From an uncultured Eubacteriales bacterium (GTDB lineage: Bacteria > Bacillota > Clostridia > UBA1381 > UMGS1253): a DNA stretch of 6,426 nt. Position 1 is the first letter of the stretch. Every line of letters begins with the position of its first letter. The stretch spans positions 1-6,426 of the forward strand of contig URQR01000120.1 in the NCBI GenBank assembly GCA_900550065.1, read 5' to 3'. The notes beneath the pieces were generated by a model. The model was not told the origin of the DNA and did no database searches. It worked only from the letters and a program-made list of their open reading frames with translations. This document shows, in pieces, positions 1 through 5,593 of this stretch. A program made the position numbers and the translations under genes.

Positions 1-561
1 CAAGTTATCTATAACAAGGGCGCTGACTTTGAAAAGGATATGGCGGGCGATACGTTTGCCGCCAAAGAGTGGCGCCAGCATCCGGGCTATTACGGCGGCA
101 CATTTTTAGACGGCGGTATTCACGATATCGCGCTGCTGCGCTATCTGTTCGGCGACGTGGAAAACGTCTATGCCCTCGGGCGGGCACAGCAGGAGGAATA
201 CTGCCCCTATTTGGCAATCAGCACGATGCTCAAATTCAAAAACAATGTGATGTGTCACTACTCGTACTTTTCGCAGGGGGCGGAGCTGCAAAAACCGCCG
301 GTTGGTTTTCGCATGTTCGGCACCTGCGGCGATGTCTACATGCAGAGCACTGAATGCGGTATAATCAACATTAATTATAAGGACGGGCGGCGCGACACGG
401 TCAATTTTACGCCCGCGATGGGCTACTATAACGAGCTGCTCGACTACTACAACGGCTCTGTCATATCGACGCCGGAAAAGGAGCTCGGCGACATCACGCT
501 CATCTTTGATATTTTAAAATCTATCGAAGACGGCACATGTAAAGACTGTACAATTAAATAA
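1..561 (+). CDS. Gfo/Idh/MocA-family oxidoreductase, C-terminal part (5' end outside window)
   Basis: The reading frame is open from base 1 to the TAA at 559-561, giving 186 visible residues, so the gene starts upstream and the Rossmann NAD(P)-binding half and its EKP-type catalytic lysine lie outside the window. The visible part matches the C-terminal alpha/beta domain of this family. A GGTFLDGGIHD segment (visible residues 32-42) corresponds to the family's GG-x-L-x-D-x-G-x-H motif, followed by the typical LLRYLFGDVENVYA. Later come beta strands of the open sheet (MLKFKNNVMCHYSYF, then a GFRMFGTCGDVYM strand-turn) and a closing helix with YNELLDYY. Family members oxidise or reduce sugars, inositols or sugar derivatives with NAD(P). 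The aspartate often found three residues after the motif histidine is Ala here, so the exact substrate class is open. It converges on the secreted polysaccharide-active protein, which fits a sugar-catabolic role, but that is inference. The first in-frame ATG, at base 40, falls inside the domain and is not the start. Confidence 0.88.
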   Translation, partial: QVIYNKGADFEKDMAGDTFAAKEWRQHPGYYGGTFLDGGIHDIALLRYLFGDVENVYALGRAQQEEYCPYLAISTMLKFKNNVMCHYSYFSQGAELQKPPVGFRMFGTCGDVYMQSTECGIININYKDGRRDTVNFTPAMGYYNELLDYYNGSVISTPEKELGDITLIFDILKSIEDGTCKDCTIK

Positions 562-593
562 AAAAGCTCCGGCAAGCTGCCGGAGCTTTTTTT
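561..593. terminator. Bidirectional intrinsic terminator between convergent genes
   Basis: A 14-bp perfect stem (561-574 pairing with 578-591) with a 3-base loop has a GC-rich core (AGCTCCGGC / GCCGGAGCT). It is flanked by an A-run on the left and a T-run (587-593) on the right, so it can terminate transcription in both directions. It overlaps the last base of the dehydrogenase stop codon, and the complement of its T-run holds the TAA stop (592-594) of the leftward secreted-protein gene. Confidence 0.93.
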
Positions 594-3500
594 ACTCAAT
601 CACAAGGTTTTCAATCCAATAGTTCGCCGCGGCGTCGGCGCGCACGAGCACCATGTAGCCCAGCGCGTCGGGGCGGCCGGCGGATTCGCGGAAGGAAAAG
701 TCCTTCGCAATGCAGACAGCCTCCCCCGCTTCGGGGTACAGCGGCATTATATATGCGCTGTATGTGTTTGCCGCCACATCAATTTCAAACGTCACATGGT
801 ATTGATAGTTCGGTGCAACAATTATCTCAGAGTTTTTATAGCCCGCTCCGTCCATTGCGTTAAAAGTCATCGACTTCATTTGCAATAGTACATTCATCTT
901 TGTATACGTCAAATCATCCGTCTTCTCTTCTACAAATGCGATGACGCCGTCGAACGAGTCGAGCACATCCGTATCAAGGTGTAGGTCGAACGCTGCCTTT
1001 AGCTTATTTCGATGTGCTCCGCCCAAATCGACAAATGCTTCCGGCTGAACAACTCCTTCAACCGTTACGCCGGACAGCGTGCCCTCCGGCGCATGTGCAA
1101 TTCCATCCTTTGGTGCAGCTAACGGTAAATCTACAGCAGAAAACGGGTCGGACAGCGTCGTGTCGCCGCCGGCAAAGCACAGTACCTTGCGCCAGATTTC
1201 TTTATCCATCGCATAGCCTTTCGGCACAAAGGTACTCTCGTATTCGTCGCCTGTGCTCGCGCCCTTTTGGTAGGAGTGATACCCCTGCTCTAACTTAAAA
1301 ATCAAATCCTCATTGCCGACATACATCATCTGGCTGATAGCGTCCTGCTCCTCGTTTTTCGTCCTGTCCCATATACCGAACAATACAAGGTTCGTCACAT
1401 ACGGGAACAGCGTCACTTGGCTCGCATGTCCGTAGCTCGCGCTGCTGCGCAGGCCGCCCGCGTCGCCGGACACGAACTCATACATCATCCCGTACATCCC
1501 TTCGTACGGCGACGGCTTGCCGGATACAATGTACGCGTACGCATCTGTGCCGGGCGTTCCAACGCTGCTGACAACCGTTGCGTCATACGTCGCCTTAATA
1601 TGTACCTGTGCAATTTTTCCCAGCTCGTCAAGCCCAAATCCATTGTATGTAAACGGAATTTTCACACCCGCACCCGTTCCTGCCTCGCCGCCGCCATATT
1701 CTTCCGTAAGCCGGGCCGGGCCGCCGTTTTCCATTAAATCCTTCCCGGCTACAGACCACGAAGCCATGATATTCGTAAAGCTGAATTCTTCAAATTTTTT
1801 CATATATACATCGTAGTCAAACGCTGCAAAGATTTCGTTGAGCGCTTCTGCGCCGCCAAAGTAAAGACAAGCGTTCCCCACAACGGGAATATAGGTGTTA
1901 TTATAGTTCGGGATACACCCATTATTAAAGTTACCCGTCACGTCAAAGCCCGTCTTGTAGTCGTTTGCATCATTATAGCTCCAGTTCCCCGTAATCGCAA
2001 GGCCGCGCATAAGCCAGTCGAGCTTTTCAATCTCCGTCTCCGTCAATGCGTCCCAAATCGCTGGCGTATACTTCGCCAAAAGCAAAACGCTCGACACCTC
2101 GCTGTGCGCCAGATACGGCCCGCTGCAGCAAAACGGCTCATTCCCGCCGGAGATCAGCGCCCGAAGCTGTTCAAGTACGCGCTCTACGCCCGTTTTTCCC
2201 GTTTTAGAATGTACCGCATCCACACCAAGATACTCCGCCAGCGTCAAAAAGTACATCGCCTTTGACGCTTTTTGCTCCAAATTACCCCAGCCGACATTCG
2301 AGCTGTTTCTGCCACTCGTAAACTGAATCAGCGGCGTATCAATCGCTTCGTCGACAATCGACTGCGTAAAGCGCGGCGACTGGTTGTAACGTGAATCAAT
2401 TTCGCCATAGCGCAGCAGGCTCAGCATTCCATCCACCACACGGCTGTCCGCAACAGCGTCAAGCTTTTTGTCCTGCTCGGTAATCAAAATCAGCCCCCTA
2501 TCGTCCCAAAACACATTCTTGCCAAGCGCCTCCGCAACTGCACGCAGCGGCAGCATCGTTCTGTCATACATCGTCTGCGCAGCTACATCAAGCTGCACCG
2601 CAGTGTCGCCGATATACATCGTATCGGAACCGATTACAAGCGTAATTGTGTCCGCCCCGGACTGCACTGTTGCCGTCTGTGTCATTTCGTCCCAGCCAAC
2701 CTGTGCGCCGAAGCCCTCTGCAATAAAGCGAACCGGCACGAGTGTCCGGTCGTCGATGACAACCGGCGTTACTGCCTCGTTCTGTCCATCAACTTTTGTG
2801 AGCCTGCCGTCTGCATATGCGTCAGGATGGTCTACATAGAGCGCGACACCGTTCCCAAACAGTTCCTGTACCGGCGTTGGAGAAGATGTATGCAGCGGCT
2901 TTCCGGCAGAAATTGTTCCGCCGCCCTCCGGCTGCGCACCGTTTAGCGCGCGCGGCTCTGTCCCTTCATAAATGCGGAAATTGTCAAACGACAATCCCGC
3001 GCCAACATCGCCCGTCCCCATGTATATGCGCAGTACCGCCATTGAGCCCTTTGCCGCACCGCCATAAGTAGCGCCCGAAAGCATCTTTTTCCCACTTACG
3101 TACACATCGCAAGTATTATTTGCTACGTCAAACGCTAACGATACGTCCGTCCATTCGCCCTTTTTAAGCTTGCCAACACTTTGTCCCGCAACAGTTAACT
3201 CGCCGGACGCGCCAATCGTCAATACGCCGCTGTTGCCGCCAGCTTTGTCTTTATACTGAATGTTCGAGCTTTTCAATACCCCGTCATAGGATAGCGAGAC
3301 ATCTGCAACAATTCGCACCGCATCCGTGGAAAAGCTCACGTCGTAAAAACAGTCGTCCGTTCCCGGCTCCGTTTTTGTCATTTTTATGTACTGGTTGCCG
3401 TCCTCTTGTGCGGCAACCTCTATTTTATTCGTTTTTGGTACAGCTTTACCAACTGTATCGCTCTCTTTCGCACCGGCCTCATTATAGTCGCGGTTATAAA

Positions 3501-4128
3501 ATACCGTATCCCCTACTGGAGCGGTCGGGCCTGCGCTCGGCTTTGGGCTTGCCGCCGCGCCGCCCGCCGGTAATTTTGTATAGGCCGGGTTGTTTTTCAG
3601 CGTAATCGTGTCAAAATGCAGCTCAAATTTTGACAAATCGTTTGTCATGCTCCAGCCCGTCGCGCTGATTCGCAAATAGTCAATGTCGTCATAGCCGCGC
3701 GGCGTGCGCGACACCGTCAACTTTCCAATATCGACCGACACCTCCTGCCACCCGCGCTGAAGCGTCAGCTTGTCGCCATAATAGTCGCTGCCGTCCGTCG
3801 CCGTGTTTTCGCTGCTAAACATCAGATATACCATACAGTTCTCCGCCGCATGTACCCAGAAGTGCAGCTCCGTGTAAGGCGTTATGTCCTTCGGTATACT
3901 CAGCCGGATACTTTCCGCGTCTGTTCCCCTCCACATCGCCGAATACTTACCTTCATGCACGATTGCTGTATCCGCCGTAAGCGGCGTCACGGCCGTAATT
4001 TTGCTTTTGCTTGAGCAGTCCAACACTGTCTCGCTTCCCTTTTCCGCGAAAACCGGTATACCAAGACATCCAAAAAGCATTGTAATTGTAAGCAAACACG
4101 CCGCCAGCCTTTTCCTCTCCCGTTTCAT
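592..4128 (-). CDS. Large secreted multimodular protein with stalk domain, putative polysaccharide-active enzyme
   Basis: This 1178-residue protein is probably exported and acts on an extracellular glycan. Modules by residue: signal peptide 1-28 (KRERKR, hydrophobic core, VFA before the predicted cut); a CBM-like beta module 32-180; a Pro/Ala/Gly linker 186-206; a concanavalin-like (LamG-type) module 207-392 ending in FDNFRIYEG; a copper-amine-oxidase-N 'stalk' module 425-550 with two repeats (DDRTLVPVRFIAEGFG and YDRTMLPLRAVAEALG); a helix-rich central region 556-990; and a second beta-sandwich, about 1010-1178, ending in YWIENLVIE. The central region has an Asn-rich stretch (NFNNG and NYNNTYIP at 733-748), reminiscent of substrate-binding Asn residues in alpha/alpha-toroid polysaccharide lyases. 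I could not assign a CAZy family, so the activity is a guess. No SLH domain or LPXTG anchor is seen. LFGC at 18-21 is a weak lipobox alternative. The start is supported by GGGGGCGG upstream (4133-4140). The gene is divergent from an AraC regulator, its likely controller. Confidence 0.85.
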   Translation of the reverse strand: MKRERKRLAACLLTITMLFGCLGIPVFAEKGSETVLDCSSKSKITAVTPLTADTAIVHEGKYSAMWRGTDAESIRLSIPKDITPYTELHFWVHAAENCMVYLMFSSENTATDGSDYYGDKLTLQRGWQEVSVDIGKLTVSRTPRGYDDIDYLRISATGWSMTNDLSKFELHFDTITLKNNPAYTKLPAGGAAASPKPSAGPTAPVGDTVFYNRDYNEAGAKESDTVGKAVPKTNKIEVAAQEDGNQYIKMTKTEPGTDDCFYDVSFSTDAVRIVADVSLSYDGVLKSSNIQYKDKAGGNSGVLTIGASGELTVAGQSVGKLKKGEWTDVSLAFDVANNTCDVYVSGKKMLSGATYGGAAKGSMAVLRIYMGTGDVGAGLSFDNFRIYEGTEPRALNGAQPEGGGTISAGKPLHTSSPTPVQELFGNGVALYVDHPDAYADGRLTKVDGQNEAVTPVVIDDRTLVPVRFIAEGFGAQVGWDEMTQTATVQSGADTITLVIGSDTMYIGDTAVQLDVAAQTMYDRTMLPLRAVAEALGKNVFWDDRGLILITEQDKKLDAVADSRVVDGMLSLLRYGEIDSRYNQSPRFTQSIVDEAIDTPLIQFTSGRNSSNVGWGNLEQKASKAMYFLTLAEYLGVDAVHSKTGKTGVERVLEQLRALISGGNEPFCCSGPYLAHSEVSSVLLLAKYTPAIWDALTETEIEKLDWLMRGLAITGNWSYNDANDYKTGFDVTGNFNNGCIPNYNNTYIPVVGNACLYFGGAEALNEIFAAFDYDVYMKKFEEFSFTNIMASWSVAGKDLMENGGPARLTEEYGGGEAGTGAGVKIPFTYNGFGLDELGKIAQVHIKATYDATVVSSVGTPGTDAYAYIVSGKPSPYEGMYGMMYEFVSGDAGGLRSSASYGHASQVTLFPYVTNLVLFGIWDRTKNEEQDAISQMMYVGNEDLIFKLEQGYHSYQKGASTGDEYESTFVPKGYAMDKEIWRKVLCFAGGDTTLSDPFSAVDLPLAAPKDGIAHAPEGTLSGVTVEGVVQPEAFVDLGGAHRNKLKAAFDLHLDTDVLDSFDGVIAFVEEKTDDLTYTKMNVLLQMKSMTFNAMDGAGYKNSEIIVAPNYQYHVTFEIDVAANTYSAYIMPLYPEAGEAVCIAKDFSFRESAGRPDALGYMVLVRADAAANYWIENLVIE

Positions 4129-4132
4129 AAAA

Positions 4133-4140
4133 CCGCCCCC
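4133..4140 (-). promoter_or_regulatory. Ribosome binding site of the secreted-protein gene
   Basis: On the minus strand GGGGGCGG lies 4 bases before the ATG at 4128. It is G-rich rather than a canonical AGGAGG. It is the only Shine-Dalgarno-like stretch near this start, and the signal peptide directly follows the ATG, so the start is well supported. Confidence 0.6.
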
Positions 4141-4163
4141 TATTTTTGTTCTTATGCACCGCT

Positions 4164-4184
4164 AAAATAGATTTATTCTATTTT
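4164..4184. repeat. Perfect palindrome at the start site of the secreted-protein promoter (candidate operator)
   Basis: The 8-base arms AAAATAGA (4164-4171) and TCTATTTT (4177-4184) are perfectly complementary across a 5-base TTTAT centre. The element begins two bases downstream of the -10 hexamer and spans the predicted transcription start (about 4179) into the early leader. That is a typical position for a repressor operator, or it could form a small hairpin at the mRNA 5' end. The binding protein is unknown. Confidence 0.5.
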
Positions 4185-4185
4185 G

Positions 4186-4214
4186 ATTATACTAATAAAG
4201 CGACGTTGTGTCTA
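4186..4214 (-). promoter_or_regulatory. Sigma-A promoter of the secreted-protein gene
   Basis: On the minus strand there is a -35 TAGACA (complement of 4209-4214, five of six consensus bases), a 17-base spacer, and a perfect -10 TATAAT (complement of 4186-4191). The predicted start of transcription is near 4179, giving a leader of about 50 bases before the ATG at 4128. A palindrome covers the start site, and a 21-bp-spaced direct repeat lies immediately upstream of the -35. Confidence 0.8.
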
Positions 4215-4220
4215 TCTGCT

Positions 4221-4253
4221 TTGTTTCAAAAAATTGCTCTATTGTCACAAAAA
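4221..4253. promoter_or_regulatory. 21-bp-spaced direct repeat TTGTnnCAAAAA, candidate AraC-family binding site
   Basis: TTGTTTCAAAAA starts at 4221 and TTGTCACAAAAA at 4242. The two copies agree at 10 of 12 positions and lie exactly 21 bases apart, two helical turns, as known for half-sites of AraC-type activators. The proximal copy sits 7 bases upstream of the -35 of the secreted-protein promoter (about position -42 from its start), a usual activator position. The distal copy ends 16 bases before the -35 of the regulator's own promoter. Each copy also contains a small TTGnnnCAA palindrome. Binding by the adjacent AraC protein is inferred. Confidence 0.5.
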
Positions 4254-4268
4254 TAGGGAATATTACTG

Positions 4269-4297
4269 TTGATTTCTTCTATTTCTTTATTTATAAT
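4269..4297 (+). promoter_or_regulatory. Sigma-A promoter of the AraC-family gene
   Basis: A -35 TTGATT (4269-4274, four of six consensus bases), a 17-base spacer and a perfect -10 TATAAT (4292-4297) place the start of transcription near 4304, about 28 bases before the ATG at 4332. The promoter is back to back with that of the secreted protein, with 54 bases between the two -35 elements. Confidence 0.75.
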
Positions 4298-4331
4298 AAA
4301 AGTATACTAAAATGGGTGGATGTGAAATTCC

Positions 4332-5165
4332 ATGCTCTTAAAGAAGGCATTGTCGGTCAGCAGTATGCCGAACCCGCAGTGCGGTTTTCATTGTATGGTG
4401 AATGGAAACACACTGCACACAAGGCTACATACACATGACTGTTATGAGTGTAACATCATGTTAGAGGGCTGTGTTAAAAATAATTCAGAGGGGCTGGAAA
4501 CGGTCCTAACGAAAGGTGAAGCAATTTTTTTAGCGCCCGGCGAGGCGCACCAAATGGCAGCAGTATCTGACACCGTGCCGAAAATTCTTACTCTGATGGC
4601 CATGCCCGCCGAGTTTGAAGACTTTATAGCTTTGTTCGGCAGCTCTGTCACACAGGCGTTTTGTGCCAAAACGCATAAAATAGCCCTGTCTGCGGAGGAA
4701 GCAGCGCAGCTTGATGTTGATTTTCAAAAATTATATTTTTTAGAAGAGGATAAAAAAACGCCGCTCATAAAAGTCATGTTTTGCCAGATGCTGTGTGCCT
4801 TGAGCAGGCGATTGTACACAACGGCCCCGGACGGGAAGCACAAAAAACTTGCAGAGGCTTTACGGCAAATGTCCGCGCAAGAAAACATGGCGCAGGGGGT
4901 CGGTGCGCTCATACGTCTATCCGGTCTAAGCCGCGGCCACTTATATCGGCTGATGCGCGAGGAATACCATACGACACCCCTTGCCTATGTCACACAGCTG
5001 CGGATGAATTACGCCTCCAACCTGCTCCTCTACTCCGACCATGACATTCTCACGGTAGCAATGGAGGTTGGCTATTTTAGTATTAGTCATTTTATATCAC
5101 AGTTTAAAAAATGCTTTGGCATGCCGCCGAAGCAGTACAGAATAAAAAACAGACCGGATTTTTAA
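4332..5165 (+). CDS. AraC-family transcriptional regulator with cupin sensor domain
   Basis: This 277-residue protein has the usual length and order for the family. The N-terminal cupin-type sensor domain (about residues 15-90) has the H-x-H-x3-E pattern (His33, His35, Glu39) and a later GEAIFLAPGEAHQM turn with His73. The C-terminal DNA-binding domain (about 180-272) has two helix-turn-helix units: one around LIRLSGLSRGHLYRLMREEY and one around VAMEVGYFSISHFISQFKK, ending in the characteristic FGMPPKQYR. Cupin-type AraC proteins usually bind sugars or glycan fragments and act near promoters. Transcribed divergently from the secreted multidomain protein, it is the likely regulator of that gene and possibly of itself. 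The ATG at 4332 is chosen because it follows GGGTGGA (4314-4320) at 11 bases; that spacing is long, and Met12 (4365) is a weaker alternative without a clear ribosome site. The specific ligand cannot be read from the sequence. Confidence 0.93.
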   Translation: MLLKKALSVSSMPNPQCGFHCMVNGNTLHTRLHTHDCYECNIMLEGCVKNNSEGLETVLTKGEAIFLAPGEAHQMAAVSDTVPKILTLMAMPAEFEDFIALFGSSVTQAFCAKTHKIALSAEEAAQLDVDFQKLYFLEEDKKTPLIKVMFCQMLCALSRRLYTTAPDGKHKKLAEALRQMSAQENMAQGVGALIRLSGLSRGHLYRLMREEYHTTPLAYVTQLRMNYASNLLLYSDHDILTVAMEVGYFSISHFISQFKKCFGMPPKQYRIKNRPDF

Positions 5166-5166
5166 T

Positions 5167-5204
5167 AAAAAAACGATACAGGCCGGATAACGGCCTGTAT
5201 CGTT
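5167..5204 (-). terminator. Intrinsic terminator of the small HMA-like gene
   Basis: A 14-bp perfect stem (5172-5185 with 5191-5204) carries a 5-base GATAA loop. The A-run at 5167-5173 becomes a seven-base T-run on the minus strand, so this is a proper terminator for the leftward small gene, whose stop is 10 bases away. On the plus strand no T-run follows, so it may only weakly stop transcription from the AraC gene, whose stop codon ends just before it. Confidence 0.85.
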
Positions 5205-5214
5205 CGGGTGACGC

Positions 5215-5427
5215 TCAGCTGCGCGGGCCGGCGGCCTGATAACCGAGCGGATTCATGCACGCGGAGATTTGTTTCTCATTCACAAACGCGTCATCATAGC
5301 CCACACTAACGCCGCCGTTATCGTCGGCATCCATAGAAATCACGCCGCGCATCGATCCAAGTCCGAGTTTCGCCGCGCTGTAATTGTCCTGTCCCTGCGC
5401 TGTGTAATAAATGCTTTTATTTGCCAT
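5215..5427 (-). CDS. Small HMA-fold-like protein lacking the CxxC metal motif
   Basis: This 70-residue protein is preceded by a near-perfect ribosome site (GAGGTGAT, 5433-5440 on the minus strand) 5 bases from the ATG. Its second half follows the heavy-metal-associated (HMA/CopZ-like) pattern closely: MRGVISMDAD (28-29 = the usual GV), a turn, GGVSVGYDD (the V-x-V-x-Y/F-D strand), then a helix NEKQISACM and a closing LGY at 61-63. The spacing from Y44-D45 to G62-Y63 is the same as in CopZ. In the first half, the loop after Gly12 reads QDNYSA where the family has M-x-C-x-x-C, so both metal cysteines are missing and helix 1 is about three residues shorter. The only cysteine is Cys57. It is probably cytosolic (no signal). 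It lies divergent from a DtxR-type metalloregulator, suggesting a role in metal handling or sensing, but no direct metal-site evidence exists. Fold assignment is moderately sure, function unknown. Confidence 0.7.
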   Translation of the reverse strand: MANKSIYYTAQGQDNYSAAKLGLGSMRGVISMDADDNGGVSVGYDDAFVNEKQISACMNPLGYQAAGPRS

Positions 5428-5432
5428 ACAAT

Positions 5433-5440
5433 ATCACCTC
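5433..5440 (-). promoter_or_regulatory. Strong ribosome binding site of the HMA-like gene
   Basis: GAGGTGAT on the minus strand is complementary to eight bases of the 16S rRNA 3' end and lies 5 bases before the ATG. It is strong support that this short reading frame is a translated gene. Confidence 0.85.
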
Positions 5441-5475
5441 GTGTTTAGTATGCGCAGAGCAGTCAGGCTTAAACA

Positions 5476-5510
5476 TCTTGTCAAATATTGCCGATTCATC
5501 TTTGACAAGA
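5476..5510. repeat. Perfect 10-bp inverted repeat with a TTGACA in each arm (candidate metalloregulator operator)
   Basis: The arms TCTTGTCAAA (5476-5485) and TTTGACAAGA (5501-5510) are exactly complementary, with 15 bases between. The right arm contains the -35 TTGACA of the DtxR-family gene; the left arm holds a TTGACA on the minus strand pointing toward the HMA-like gene, though I find no convincing -10 at the matching distance on that side. A dimeric regulator bound here would block the rightward promoter, so autoregulation by the DtxR-type protein is plausible. The sequence does not resemble the classical TTAGGTTAG-type DtxR box. Confidence 0.55.
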
Positions 5511-5530
5511 AAACACCCTTATGCTATAAT
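5502..5530 (+). promoter_or_regulatory. Perfect-consensus sigma-A promoter of the DtxR-family gene
   Basis: TTGACA (5502-5507), a 17-base spacer and TATAAT (5525-5530), with TGC directly before the -10 (extended -10). Transcription would start near 5537, giving a leader of about 57 bases. Such a strong promoter overlapping an inverted repeat usually means it is held down by a repressor. Confidence 0.92.
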
Positions 5531-5578
5531 ACATTTGTGTTCGATTTGATATACATTTATGAAGCCATTGAAGATACA

Positions 5579-5586
5579 CGGAGGTG
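5579..5586 (+). promoter_or_regulatory. Ribosome binding site fixing the GTG start of the DtxR-family gene
   Basis: CGGAGGTG lies 7 bases before the GTG at 5594. It decides in favour of this start over upstream in-frame ATG codons: the ATG at 5411 lies upstream of the promoter, and no Shine-Dalgarno sequence precedes it. Confidence 0.85.
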
Positions 5587-5593
5587 CTGCATA

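Noticed and set aside
1014..1816. Plus-strand reading frames of 94-106 residues opposite the secreted-protein gene
   Set aside because: They are antisense shadows with basic, low-complexity-like translations, no ribosome sites and no recognisable domains. The minus-strand protein is continuous and domain-rich here.
2468..3071. Plus-strand frames opposite the stalk-domain region
   Set aside because: These are Ser/Thr/Ala-rich shadows of the minus-strand coding sequence with no start signals.
4066..4075. Lipobox (LFGC, residues 18-21) making the secreted protein a lipoprotein
   Set aside because: Phe at the -2 position is atypical, and a good signal peptidase I site (VFA, residues 26-28) follows, so simple secretion is preferred, though not certain.
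4312..4341. Nine-codon upstream reading frame overlapping the AraC start
   Set aside because: The ATG at 4312 has no ribosome site, and the frame could arise by chance; the nearby ATG-TGA at 4320-4325 is likewise uninformative.
5411..5593. N-terminal extension of the DtxR-family gene from an ATG at 5411
   Set aside because: It begins upstream of the perfect promoter at 5502-5530 and overlaps the HMA-like gene start, has no ribosome site, and its residues do not match the family. The GTG at 5594 with CGGAGGTG is clearly better.
5531..5593. Riboswitch or leader peptide in the DtxR-family leader
   Set aside because: The leader is only about 57 bases, with no clear stem-loop, terminator or coding signal.
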